Shown in pieces: positions 13,836 through 25,248 of a stretch of DNA of 64,000 nt (position 1 is its first letter; each line of letters opens with the position of its first letter). The translations under genes and the position numbers were made by a program. Location of the stretch: NCBI RefSeq assembly GCF_032062135.1, contig NC_092862.1, positions 47,589,015 through 47,653,014 on the forward strand, read 5' to 3'. The DNA is from Pyxicephalus adspersus. Taxonomy: Eukaryota > Chordata > Amphibia > Anura > Pyxicephalidae. The notes beneath the pieces were generated by a model. The model searched no databases and had not been told where the DNA came from. It saw only the letters and a list, made by a program, of their open reading frames with translations.

Positions 13836-14196
13836 CAGGGGTGTCAAACTCTGGCCCGAGGGCCAAATTTGGCCCCTAAAAGGAATTTGTTTTGGCCCCC
13901 AAAGGACTTCAAAATATGAATTGCAGCTGGCCAGCCGCTGCTTTGAGATAGCGCCGCTACTACAATTCCCGGCATCACTCGCGTCTATAGACCAGCGGCC
14001 AATCTGCCTATGTGTGGCTCTGCATTGGACTGTTTTTTTTAGACGCAGGGAATTCTAGTAGCAGTGCTATTTCTCTATTATAAGCTTGTTCCAGATTGAA
14101 TGTGAAGCAAAACCTCTTTGTTTCAATAAACTTCAAGTTTGGCTTTGTCTAAATTTTTAATTTTGGCCCTCTGTGTATTTGAGTTTGACACCCCTG
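13836..14196. mobile_element. hAT-type element, 361 bp, with 8-bp target duplication
   Basis: The terminal inverted repeats are CAGGGGTGTCAAACTC and GAGTTTGACACCCCTG, a perfect 16-bp inverse. Flanking 8-mers TTGTAGCA (13828-13835) and CCGTAGCA (14197-14204) share their last six bases. The ends extend into a TTTGGCCC-rich subterminal region on both sides. There is no coding capacity. It belongs to a non-autonomous family different from family H. Confidence 0.9.
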
Positions 14197-14439
14197 CCGT
14201 AGCACATGAAAAAAAACTTTCAGAATGTATAATTCTTGCCATGTTTGGTTTCTGGAGCATAAGAGGCCTACTGTTAAACATACACATTTGGCCAAAATTA
14301 TTGTGCATGTTTTTGGTTTGGTTTTTGGGTCATATGCAAGAAAGACTTTTAAGTAGCTGCTCTTGTCCTCCCTCTTTTGCATAAATTGGCCGCGGAATTC
14401 AAAACATATGAACTACTAGTTTAAAAAGACGCTAAACCC

Positions 14440-15095
14440 CCAAAAATATGTCAGGGACAATGTAAGTCAAACGCAGAAGTTAAATAATCAGTTCCCCTTT
14501 ATTGGTTAAAGAGGACCCAGAAAAGGCAAAGATGGCGACTTCAAGGGATGCAATGGTGACAGGTTCCTGGGCCTGTCCTTGCTGCAGGGCGCCCACAAAT
14601 AGAAAAATGTGTGTCATTATGAAAATAGCTCACACTCTCCAATTGGAAATGTTACAAAAATAAAATTAGTTTGGTTTAATTTTGAAAAGCCCTTGATCCA
14701 TACATAAACCAAACCCAGAGAGTCCCACGCTATCTCAGTTTCCTTCTTCTTTCTGGAGCTTGCTGTTCCATCCAATGCTGCAATTTCCTTCGATCGTGCC
14801 CTATGCAGGCTTAAGTTCGGATGAACTGCCAATTTTACTGTGCATACGTGGGATCCAGCACTTTTTTTTTTTTTTTTTACTTTAGAGCCCCTTGATGATG
14901 CAGAAGGAGCAGAAAGTATCTCAGAAAGCTGCAGGTTTCCCCCTTAGTCTTCACTGCTCTGGCAGAATGGGAAGGGGACCTCCCCAAAAAATAATAAATA
15001 AAATGACTATAAAAATACATTTTTTCCATTATGTAAAAAGGCATGGCCATTCTTTTACATAATGTTAAAATGTGATGATAAGTCCACTTTAAAAG
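14440..15095. repeat. Probable interspersed repeat, unclassified
   Basis: The composition is GC-richer than its flanks and includes GATGGCGACTTCAAGGGATG, CTGCAGGGCGCCC and a 17-18-base poly(T) run (14861-14878). It ends with AAGTCCACTTTAAAAGG, similar to family C termini. The left end may be AAAAAGACGCTAAACCCCC. Membership in family C is only suspected. Confidence 0.35.
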
Positions 15096-15099
15096 GACA

Positions 15100-16449
15100 C
15101 TTTCTCTAGAACTATTGCTAAAACAAAAAAAAGGAATGGCCTTATATTCCTAAATTATTCCATATTGTAAAACAACTGTTATAATGTCCTGAGCAATCAC
15201 AAAGTTCATGTTCAATAAATGTATGCATGAACTTTACATATTTCAAGAATTAATTAGTTCCTTGAACAGGAGCAGTGTGTTTGCTTTTTATTGAAATAAT
15301 TCCTTCTTCTTGAATGCCCTCAACATATGCTTATAATTTGTATTATCATTGTTTCTTGCAGACAGTTGAACATTTGGCACTGATATGCTTTCAAGTTCCA
15401 AGACATAAGCCCACACAATAATATTAGAAGTCACATCTGGACAAAGCCCCTCTCCCCCACAAACAAAATGCAACAGGATGTGAGGATAGGATTGCTGAGC
15501 TACACTAGAGGAGTTGGAATACAAATGAGCAGTAAAGTACCCCATGCAGTGCTCAGGAATTCAGCTGATGCTGGAAGAGTACTTGATGTAAAGGTCTTCA
15601 TTCAAAACACAGCATCAAGCAGCAGCTTCTGATTATGTCAATATTCCTGAAATAAAACTTAATCAGAACCCCCAGCACACCCATAGCATGCAATACTTCT
15701 ACATGCATGATGTGCAATCACCTAAAAAGTTTTTGGAACTTATTAGTGAAGGTTGGGAGTAAAGTAATTGTCAGTGCAGACATCATCAGCTATGTGACCA
15801 CTGGGCCCCCCCTCCATCTCTCCATAGAAGTTCTCACCTCTTAGCTGGCACTGGACTCCAGCACACAGCAGCAAAACCAACAGCACCCGGCATGGCATTT
15901 CTAACTCTGCATAGAGTCCAAATCTGATCTGGCAGCTTCTTGGATGGAGGACAGGGAAGGGTGCAAGTGTACTGCTCCCAATTATTTATTTGTCATCCGT
16001 GATAGAGATCTCCGTGCTTTCCCTGCCAGCAGCAGCTTTAGCTTTGTCACCCGGGCAGATCTCCACTACTTCTCATTCAGGATCTTCACCCATCCAAAGT
16101 CCTCCAACTCAGGGAGGGGGGAAAGAGGGACGAACCATTCACAGGGGGCGTATGTAACCGGCCTATGCCTATAGCATGCAGATGTACCTATGCTTTTTAT
16201 TATGTCAGCTGCAGGCTCTAATCAGAAAGGATTTGTGATGTCTGTAGCATATGGTGTGTAGTAGTCTGCTCAGCATGCAGGATTCTGCAGAATATTGAAG
16301 AAAATGTCCCCCCTCAGGGGAGATGGTGTGGTCCATTGGTGCCTGCTATCTAAAGAAGCAAAAAGTTTGATTTCAGAATGTCTACTCTATAGGCTGGGCA
16401 CCACACCATAGGGATTAAAAAATGAAAGACAAAACAGGGTCATTATATA
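15100..16449. other. Intergenic, nothing recognised
   Basis: Somewhat GC-richer around 15800-16150, but no CpG-island density and no exon-like signal I could defend. Confidence 0.5.
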
Positions 16450-16452
16450 GTA

Positions 16453-16488
<36 letters not shown>
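16450..16488. repeat. (TA)n microsatellite
   Basis: Uninterrupted TA run directly before an interspersed repeat. Confidence 0.95.
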
Positions 16489-16489
<1 letters not shown>

Positions 16490-16491
<2 letters not shown>

Positions 16492-16676
16492 AACTCTGCA
16501 TGAAGTTTGTAGGTTCCCCCTGTGTTTGTGTGGGCTTCCTCCAAGAACTTCGGTTTCCTCCCACATTCCAAATTCAAGCAGTTAGGTTGGCTTCCCCTTA
16601 AAATTTACCTAAAACTGTATTAAAGAATAACATACATAAAGACATTCATTTATGACTGAGGTAGGGGCATGAGATT

Positions 16677-16680
<4 letters not shown>
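16490..16680 (+). repeat. Vertebrate interspersed repeat with GTTTCCTCCCACA core
   Basis: The ordered blocks GCATGAAGTTTGTAGGTTCC, TGTTTGTGTGGGCTTCCTCC, CGGTTTCCTCCCACATTCCA and GCAGTTAGGTTGGCTTCCC form a well-known repeat found in many fish and amphibian genomes. It is sandwiched between two TA microsatellites. Confidence 0.7.

Positions 16681-16711
<31 letters not shown>
16679..16711. repeat. (TA)n microsatellite
   Basis: Uninterrupted TA run directly after the repeat at 16490-16680. Another TA-rich run is at 16867-16900. Confidence 0.95.
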
Positions 16712-16714
<3 letters not shown>

Positions 16715-16867
16715 AATATATATTACATTTAAAACAGATGTATTGAGCAACTTTTTACTGTATTTATTTTACTTTCTATTCATTTATTTAATTGCACGAA
16801 CATATTTACAATTCTTCCCGATGACTGTATATTGTTCTCCTCTTTCCATAAATTCATAATTGTTGAC

Positions 16868-16898
<31 letters not shown>

Positions 16899-16900
16899 TT

Positions 16901-18042
16901 ACGGACAGTTGCATGCTATTACTGCAGTTACAGTTATAGTTGACGACCAGCCACCTAAGTCGCTTCCCCCGTTCAGCTGAATAAATACCAGGGTTCCTAT
17001 AGATGGTTTTGATAGGCGTTTGTCAGGTGTTTGTCATCTGCTGTGGTGGGTCTTACTTTATCAGAGGCTTCTTGCAGTGTCTGCCAGTTGAACAAATGCT
17101 TGAATAGCTGTATATGTCTGGTAACCAAAAAAGCTTACTATGTGGTTTACAAGCAGAAGTTGCCCCACTTTTCCACCATTTATCAGAGCCAGTTTTTGAA
17201 AGAATCCTCTGCCATTAAAAGTTAGAATTGAGTTGGAGTTCTTATTTTATATACAAGCTGTATTTCAGAGTAGCATATAAGTTTTCAATAGTTTTCTCTT
17301 CAGGCTATTATAGGACACAACTGTCTCTTGGTCAACCCTTAATCTGTACTTCATCAAGATCACTGTATAAATTATTTCCCAGACCTAACAAACCATAAAA
17401 AATTCCCTGTTTAGTAAAATAAACTGTGCATATCCATAGTAAATGTTAGGATAGTCCTCTATTCAACATGGACTACATGCTAAATTATTATTACCTAAAA
17501 TCCACAATGCACAGCAGACTTCTTGACTGCTGCAAACTTTAAAAAAAAAATTTGGAATTTAAATAAAGGTAGCAAGGTAGGGTAATATTGCTTACCTTCT
17601 TGAGTGTACTAGGCAGTACCCTCACAGTCCTTGCAAAAACATAATACACTACATCACAGATTCATCACCATTTAAACCTTGTGCCAATCAGTGAGTGATA
17701 TCTTTAATAAGTGTAGGACAATGATCACTGACAGTTATGTATTAGCCATAGATACATATGCATTCATGTTTCAATAGTGCACAGATATTGTTTATTACCA
17801 TGTGTGAATTTTTTGGATTACAAACAGTTGACAAAGTTTGCATGCCTTGGTGTGATAGCAGTCTATCAATTTGGAATAGCAACCAACACACCTTGTCAAG
17901 TGATATGCAATGCATGCAAGGTAACACACTAAAATGTTTTGGTGCGGTGCTCTGCTAGAAATATTAGGTTAGGCAGCCCATTTACATGAACACAGCACAA
18001 GCTAACATGCAGTATATCAAATGGTAATGGTGTGATTCAAAT
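16901..18042. other. Intergenic, nothing recognised
   Basis: Only short frames. 18116-18847 is likewise featureless. Confidence 0.55.
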
Positions 18043-18115
18043 CTTAGGCTGCTTACACACGTGCAATAATTGTGATTGGAAAGGATCTTTCATGATCCTA
18101 GCAAACAATTTATTA
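18043..18115. mobile_element. Fragment of a GCTGCTTACACACG-type MITE
   Basis: TAGGCTGCTTACACACGTG resembles the terminal motif seen at the outer end of the family B copy at 49.4 kb. It is followed by CAATAATTGTGATTGG. The other end was not found. Confidence 0.35.
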
Positions 18116-18846
18116 ATCTTACTATAGACATGTAGTATGAGCTATATAAATTTGTACCATGGTGAAAAAGAGAAATAATACAAAACATTTATTAAAGATC
18201 TGTTGTTAAAATTGCATATATTGAATGTTGGAGTAGTCGGTAGACATCAAATCTATTGTATTACAAGATATATTTTATTCCAACACATGAGACACAGGCA
18301 CCTTGAAGCAGCTTTTTTATGGTAAGGGTCTGCTGTGCATTGTGTATGTAAACAAAATTTAAAAAAAAAGCATATGGCTTCATATTGACAAAGAAAACAA
18401 CAACTGGTGGGTATGAAGGACAACAGCTAGCCAACCTCCTAGGAGGGAATGGTTTTACCACAGATCATGTCTCTTTCCTTATTTTTCCTGATTTTTTATC
18501 ACTCATATATTTTGGCGGTGCTTTTGTAACCACTGGTACAGTGTAGTAGCATGAAGTGGTACCTGTAGCCCATTCAGGTTGCATGGGTAATGCAGATCCT
18601 CCATGATGGCACATCTCTAACTTACCACTGCAGGAAGGTTTGCTGTATCCCAGAATTAGAAGGTTTGTAGTTTGCGCCCCTATCTTTTTATAGATGAAGA
18701 CACTGCGCATACACTGCACATAAGTGACAGATGTGAAAGAGTCTTAAAATACCATAGTGAACATTATGTGCTGCCTGCAACATCATCCAACGTGATAGGT
18801 TTGGCAGTGGGACAGCGAGGATCTGAGGGGGAAGAAACATATCCTT

Positions 18847-18847
<1 letters not shown>

Positions 18848-18893
<46 letters not shown>
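18848..18893. repeat. (TA)n microsatellite at Tc1 insertion site
   Basis: The TA run ends exactly at the left terminus of the Tc1 element, consistent with TA target choice. Confidence 0.97.
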
Positions 18894-18896
<3 letters not shown>

Positions 18897-19977
18897 GCCT
18901 TTGAAAGTATTCAGACCCCCTTTACTTTTTGCAGTTTTGTTATTTTGCAGCCTGATGCTACAATGTTTAGATTCTATATTAATATTAAACACAGAATACC
19001 CCATAAAAACAAAGTAAAAACATAATTTTACACAATTTAGTTAATTTATTGAAGAAAAAACTGAAACATCAAATCAGGACCTTGATTGGAGTCCAGGTGT
19101 GATAAATAAAATTGAATCGACGTGATTTGGTGGAACACACCTCTCTGAAGAACATCATATGTGGAGATGGAAATAAGTTCCAGAAGGACAATCACTGATC
19201 TGGGCTTTATGGCAGTGTAGCCTGCTTGGAGTTTGCAAGAAAGCACCTGAAAGACTCTCAGACTGTAAGAACAAGATTCTCAGGTTGATGAAACCAAGAT
19301 TGTTTGGCCTCAATTCTAAACGTTATGTCACTGCTCATTACCAATACCATCCAAGTACCACCATGGTGGTGGCAGCATCATGCTGTGGGAGTGTTTTACT
19401 GCAGCAGGGAGACTGGTCGGGTTAAGGGAAAGCTGTGCTGTTCTGGAGCAAAGTCCATAAATATATTTGAAGAAAAATGTTTCCCCAGTGCTTAGGACCT
19501 CAGAATGGGCCAAAAGTTCTAACTTGACAATGACCCAAAACATACGGTAAAGACAACAGAAGAGTGGTTTAGGGATGACTATGTGAATGTCTTAGAATGG
19601 CCCTGCCAGAACCCTGACTTCAACTCTATCGAAAATCTCTAGAAAGACCAGAAAATGGCTGCCCACTAACAGTCCCCATCCAACTTGACTGAGATTGAGA
19701 GGATTTCCAAAGCAGAATGGCAGAAAATTCCCTAATCTAGGTATGCAAAGCTTTTCCCATTTTACCCAAAAAGACTTGGTGCTGTACTTCCTCCTAAAGG
19801 TGCTTCACCTAAGTACTAAGTAAAGGGTATGAATACTGATGTAAATGGGATATTTCATTTTTTTTCCATTTTTTTATCATTATAGAGTACTGAGAGTAGA
19901 TGAATTCAAAGAAAAATAGGAATTTACCACAAACATGAAAAAAGAGAAGGGGGTCTAAAAACTTTCTGAAATCACTG
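18892..19977 (+). mobile_element. Tc1/mariner element, internally deleted, with transposase remnant
   Basis: The left end (GAAAGTATTCAGACCCCC) and the inverted right end (19945-19977) match each other and the terminal repeats of the Tc1-like family common in fish and frogs. TA lies at both borders. Inside, plus-strand pieces of a DDE transposase can be read: the first catalytic Asp (DETKI), a GGGSIMLW-like block near 19368-19390, the second Asp in DNDPKHT, a [12 protein letters not shown] block, and SIENL containing the final acidic residue. A TAG follows where Trp is usual. The N-terminal paired-type DNA-binding region is missing and the element is about 1.09 kb instead of about 1.6 kb. It is a dead copy. 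The left end abuts a TA microsatellite. Confidence 0.88.
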
Positions 19978-20048
19978 TATATATGTATGTTAAATGTAAT
20001 GCAGGTTTCTGGCATGTAGCAAATAGATTAAAACCAAGTCATAGTCAC

Positions 20049-20132
20049 TTTGCATTTTTCCAAGGTTTGCATAGGAATGAGCCTTCTACATTTGCATTTT
20101 TTCAAGGTCTGTGTAAGAAGGAGCCTTCTACA
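20049..20132 (+). repeat. 42-bp tandem duplication
   Basis: Two adjacent units, each starting TTTGCATTTTT and ending GAGCCTTCTACA, with a few mismatches. The preceding phrase GGTTTCTGGCATGT at 20003 recurs at about 20383, so a roughly 30-bp direct repeat also spans 380 bp. Confidence 0.85.
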
Positions 20133-21454
20133 GAGCTAATAATAAGTAATGTTCTAATGACTATAGTGGAACTAAAGTCTGCTTAATAAAAAGTTCTGAG
20201 GGTTTTTTTTTATGACAGAACAGACCGTAAAGTTGCTTCTATAGTGCACAATCTCTTCACAAATTTTATTGCCGATTGATTCTCACTCTTCTTAAACTTT
20301 TTGCTTGGGGTTCAACTATAAAATACGAGAAGAATCCCCAAAAGTATACACCACCAAAAGCCTGCTGGGTAATTATGGGTGGGTTTCTGGCATGTGGCAA
20401 ATAGATTAAAACGGGGTCACAGACACGTTAACCCTTTTTTTGGCAAATAGCCTGGAAAAGAGGGATTATGGTGCAGGATAGGGGGAGGGTAAATATGGTT
20501 TTAAGGAACCAAAAATTTTGGTTCTGCTGTCTCTAGAAGAGAATATTGTGGACTCTTTAGTAGCAGGCTAGTAATATTGTGATCCTATGCAATGTGGCTA
20601 TGTTAGTACAAATTGGAGACACTTGATACCACAGCTACCGCATCATGGACTCTATGTAGGGGAAATAAGGCAGAAGACATTCATTGAGGACATTCCACAC
20701 AAGCCAAAGCAGGTCAACAAAGATAAGTCCCAGAGCCAAAGGCACAATGCCCTGCCTGGGCCAGGACCAACTTCCAAGAACCTCCAAAAAGGCTTTCAAG
20801 TCAGAATACCTAGGTTCAGTTTTCAGTTTCTGAGGGTCATAAGTTTGAGTGTTTGTGTGAGGTGGTCAAACTTCCCTCATTCAGGATCGACTATGATGTT
20901 AATATTAACTGGTTTACCTCACACCAGTAGGTAAGGGCAAATAATCCTTTAGCTAAGAAAAAGAAAAACAAATGTAATCACAGCTGGCTGGCAAACTATT
21001 GTACAGCATACTGAAGCAATAACTAAAGTAGAACCAAAAACATTCCTACTTGGCATGGTTCCTACTAAAAAAGGACTAACCCAGGGAATGTCTGATTCCC
21101 TATTTTATAAATAGAGCCCATGGAGTCATTTCCTATTAGTTGGTATTATTTAAATATGAATATTAATTATTTTCGTATCTTTCCTGCAATGTGTAGAAAC
21201 TGATATCTCCCACAGTGATCCCTCTGTTAAATATCACTCATATCTGAGAAGCTGCTTCCCCCTTGCCTTATCACTTAACCTGATAATTATGTCATCAGTT
21301 ATCATGAGCAGGGCTATAATTTTAGGGTCAGCGTCCTTTCTAACTGAAGCCTCCTGGCAAATTTTTTACACATTCCTTTTAACCTATTGTCAAATAATCA
21401 TGAAGGCTGCCCTTGCACAGTTGTCTGAATGTTGTAGATACATGGCTGCAATTT
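20133..21454. other. Intergenic, nothing recognised
   Basis: A 115-codon plus-strand frame at 20587-20934 was inspected; it has low-complexity Lys/Gln content and no known domain. Confidence 0.5.
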
Positions 21455-21740
21455 AAAGGGGAATTAAATTTAAAAAATAAATTGTGAGCAGGAAGGAAGG
21501 TGTTTTATTGCAAAAGGTACAATGTTCTATGTGCAATAAAATACACTTATATGCCTGATCACAACTTGTTTAAATTAAATTCACCTTTCCGCAGTATGCT
21601 GGCAGCATTGGAATTTTCACCTGGTCCCCTTCCAGGTTCAGAATCTTCTCTTGATTTGACTGGCCAGGCTGGAATTGCATAACTCCTGCACATGTGCACA
21701 GCTGTTCATTCATTCTCACCGGTCAGCTGTGCGCAAATAT
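21455..21740. mobile_element. Family C copy, partial
   Basis: AAAGGGGAATTAAATTTAAA stands where the family starts. TTGTGAGCAGGAAGG, CCTTCCAGGTTCAGAATCTT and GGCCAGGCTGGAATTG match the 31 kb copy in inverse order. The right terminus is not seen. Confidence 0.5.
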
Positions 21741-21779
21741 GCAAATAATATAAATATGGAGGTATATTTGTTTTAACAA

Positions 21780-22232
21780 CTTGTCTAAAGAATTCACAAT
21801 AATTTTTTTTACAAGTAATAAACAAAACATTACAACAAACATAAAAAAAATATATATAAATATATATATCTATATATATATATTTAAGAAATTCACAGTA
21901 AAATATTTAACATTATAACAATAACCAGAGATGTATAACATGCAAATAGCTCGTGTAGAAATTACAGCATATCACAGAGTTTGAAAAAAAAACCGGTACA
22001 ATACAATATAGTCTTTTTGGTTAAGGTGTAGAAAAGGTAAATCGACAATTTATTTAGAAAAAAAAAACTACCAGTTTGCACAGTGAACAAATATAATAAT
22101 ACAATTGTCTAAACATAGGATTTCTCGGTGGGTAAGGAAGAGAATAAAGAAAAGAAGGGGAGGGAGGGAAATAAAGATAAAGGGGAAAGGCATAAGTAGG
22201 ATGTAGATCAGAAAAAAAAAAAGTATGGTAAC
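21780..22232 (-). mobile_element. Probable 3' UTR of the L1-clade element
   Basis: This stretch follows the ORF2 stop on the minus strand. On the element's sense strand it contains a pyrimidine-rich tract (purine-rich on the plus strand, 22139-22192) and ends in AT-rich sequence with a short TA-rich run at 21847-21883. The precise 3' end and the target-site duplication were not found, so the outer border is approximate. Confidence 0.45.
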
Positions 22233-24035
22233 TAATTAGAAGAAGTTCCCGCTGTTACTCCCGGAGAAATACTGGGAAGAGATATACTATTCAGGTTTGT
22301 CTGAGAATTAGTAGGTATACGTTGGAACAAATTAGTGACTGATAAAAGATATGAATCCCAAGGGGCCCAGATTTCTGTAAATTTTTTAATATCTATCATA
22401 TAGTCTTGCCGTAAGATGTTCCATAAATTGAACTTCTTTTATCCTGGCATATAAGTGATGCCCGGGGGCAAAGCAGATTTCCAGTGTCTAGCAATAAGGC
22501 ACCTTGCTGCAGTAAGTATGTGACACACCAGTTTCCTATGCAATTTAGTGAGATTAGACAGAGGTAGTCCTAGCAAGTGAGTACCTACATCAAGCGGTAT
22601 AGGTACCTCCAGTATTTCAGAGAGAAGGGCATTAACCGTTGCCCAATAGGGCCCAATAAGCGAGCATGACCAGAAGATATGATATATAGCCAGTTTCTGT
22701 GCAACACCTCCAGCATAAATTTCTAACATTCAGAAAGCTAGCATGTAATTTATGTGGAGTAAAATACCACTACATAAGTATTTTGTATGCATTTTCTTTA
22801 TATATAGTGTAAACTGAGTTCCTACAGGCACTATCCTATATAATTCTACAGAGTTCCATAGGTAGCTCTCACCCTAGGGTGTCTTCCCATTTAAGCATAT
22901 ACCTGTGTTTGACAAAAGGGCATGCTGGCTCAGTATTTAATATATAGTATATCCCAGAGATAAGTCCCCTCTGAGAGGGTCCAGCTGTACACAATTTCTC
23001 AAACTATGTCATACGAGCAAACGGCATATTTTTAGTAACAGAGTTGGGGGTGTCGTATTTGAAGGTATCCATAGAAACAGGTATGCAGGATCCTAAACTT
23101 GTCCCTTAGCTCCTGAAATGACATGAGATATCTGGTGCAGGGGTTCACAATATGACAAAATTGTAAAAGACAATTATCTTGCCATGGCCAAGCCATATGG
23201 TATGAGAGGCTATCAGGTAGAAGCGGAGTAAATAGGAATGATGTAGGAATATTGTATGTAGTCAGAGCAAATTTACTTTTACATTGGAGCCATATTCTCC
23301 GTGAAAAGTATAAAGAACCCAGAAGGAAGCTCTCCGGAATGGTATAATGTGAATTCCAAGGAAAGAAATTCGGGTGTATTGTTGCCAACCATAGTTTTTC
23401 AATTTTGTTCATCTGTTGAAAGAATGCAGGGTAGACCCTGCAAAAGCAAGATAACGCAAATGCGTCGCCAAATATTATTTAAGAAAGTCCGGAACACCGA
23501 GCCCTCCTCTTTCTCGAAGGGAGCACAAAACTGACTTGGGCAAACGGTGTCGCTTATAACCCCATATAAAATTGAGTGCTGCCTCCTGCAATTTTTTAGA
23601 GGACCTAGAAATCGGTATTGGTAACGTTGGAAAAAAATTTTGGAGTTTTGGCAGGATGGACATTTTAACTAAAGCAATATGGCCAAAAAAAGATAAAGGC
23701 AAATTACGCCACTTCTGCATGAGCAAAAAAAGCTGCTTAAAAAGCGAGGGGTAACTAGCCGTATATATAACATGCCATATGATGCAGTAAGAGAAATCCC
23801 CAAATATTTGACATGATCTGATCGCCAGCGGTATGGGTATTGCACTTGGAGTTGCTGTTGTAGAGGGGGTGGTAGGTTAATAAAGAGGGCTTCCATTTTG
23901 GAGGTATTAATCTTATATCCAGAGAGGGAGCCATACTCATCTAATACTCTATGCAATTTGGGTGATAAGGGGGTTGGTAAGAGTCAATAAGTTGATAAGA
24001 GTATCCGCAGTAGATATAAATGTGACAGTGACATC
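22233..24035 (-). pseudogene. L1-clade LINE ORF2 remnant (end of RT domain to C-terminus), 5'-truncated
   Basis: On the minus strand, reading-frame pieces run from about 24035 down to a stop near 22233 with frameshifts between them. The first piece covers the end of the reverse-transcriptase fingers and palm: a decayed FADD-type box (reads TADTL), then GYKINTSKMEA and KYLGISLT. The middle piece has FGHIALVKMSILPKL, NFIWGYKRHRL and ERGGLGVPDF, typical of the thumb and post-RT region of L1 ORF2. The last pieces include YHIFWSC and a C-terminus with FTEIWAPWDSYL. The endonuclease and N-terminal RT regions are absent, as expected from 5' truncation during target-primed reverse transcription. The damaged catalytic box and frameshifts make it inactive. 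An L1 or Tx1-like family is most likely. Confidence 0.85.
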
Positions 24036-24179
24036 AAAGCCACAAAAGCTTTGATTTCTCAAAAAGTTCAGAAACTGTCTTTAAAAAATAAGGAATCATT
24101 TTTATTTATGAAAGAAAGCCAAAGGCAATTTGTGCGGAAAACAACTTCAGCTTTCTATTGTTTTTAAATTACACATACT

Positions 24180-24300
24180 GTATATACTTGATTATAAAGC
24201 AATCCAAATATAAATCCAAGGTACACCATTTTCCCACCATCTGAAGGTAAACTACATTGACCCAAGTATAAACCTAGGGCATGAAATGCATGTGTGGGAG
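24180..24300. repeat. Fragment of a TATATACTTGATTATAA-type repeat
   Basis: CTGTATATACTTGATTATAA, AATATAAATCCAAGG and CAAGTATAAACCTAGG resemble DNA-transposon ends seen in several vertebrates. No inverse end was found nearby. Confidence 0.35.
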
Positions 24301-24357
24301 TTATGTCATTTCGTCTGGCCAAAATGGAGGAGGACCAAATTAGGATGGCAGTGTCAG

Positions 24358-24475
24358 GACTGGTGAGTGTAAAAAAAAATTACAGATCATCCAGATAAAT
24401 GTATTTTATTGCAGAAGGAACATTGCTCCCCTCTTCAATAATTCTTTATTTTGAAGGTTTAGTTCCACTTGAAAT
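24358..24475. mobile_element. Family C right-end fragment
   Basis: It has TTTTATTGCAGAAGGAACAT, then GAAGGTTTAGTTCCACTTGA, the family right terminus with one change. The left part is lost. Confidence 0.5.
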
Positions 24476-25034
24476 ATGTTCTATATTGGGATGTTACAAT
24501 ATGTAACATGATGGAGCATTAGTGTGCTTTCCAGTCCTTAGTGGTCGCTGCATTCATTTTCTATTTTTCTTTAGTACATAAAAATACCCATTCTTCCTGA
24601 CAGAAATGCAGTGTCCTTGCCACTTCCTATAAACAGTGTTATCTGTCCTTTGTAAGCCAGCAGTTAATTGAGATGAACAAACCTAGACATGCCAAAAGTC
24701 CAGCTTGTACCACAGCCATAGCTTCTTCCATGGATACCATACAGAAGTTAGTGTAGATATGAAAGGACAGGAAATATGTTATTGGCAGCATTACCTTACC
24801 ATGTGAAGATGAAAAGGAAAAGCCTGAAATAAACCAAGGCAGCTGCCATATTTTATAATTTTGTTTTCAGATTTAAAGACACTTTACTGGAGTAAAATCA
24901 TGGTGAACTTCAGTCTACTTGGTAATATCAGGTATCATTGGTTCCAAAAGATATTCAGTTACTTTTATGCATCATTACTACAAGGCTTTGTGTATGGTGC
25001 CAAACAGCGCTGTTGTGATTAGACATAAGACAAT

Positions 25035-25248
25035 GGCCCTGATTTATTAAAGTTCTCCAAGGCTTGAGAGAATACACTTTCATCTGTGAAGTTTGGTAAT
25101 CCAGCAAACCTGGAATGGAGTCATTAGCTATTTGTTAGCAAGTGTTTTCAATCCTGGACCACATCCATTCCAGGTTTGCTGGATCACCCAGCTTCTTATA
25201 TGAAAGTGTATTCTCTCCAGCCTTGGAGAACTTTAATAAATTAGGGCC
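25035..25248. mobile_element. Foldback MITE, family A copy 5 (best preserved, 214 bp)
   Basis: It opens GGCCCTGATTTATTAAAG and closes CTTTAATAAATTAGGGCC. The two halves are almost fully complementary, with the axis near 25140, so a single strand would fold into one hairpin of about 100 bp. Flanks are CAAT on the left and AATG on the right. There is no internal gene. Confidence 0.88.

Noticed and set aside
18672..19025. 117-codon frame with a poly-(IY) run
   Set aside because: It reads through a TA microsatellite into the Tc1 left end.
20587..20934. 115-codon frame
   Set aside because: No recognisable domain, and a single uninterrupted frame is not enough evidence in AT-rich DNA.
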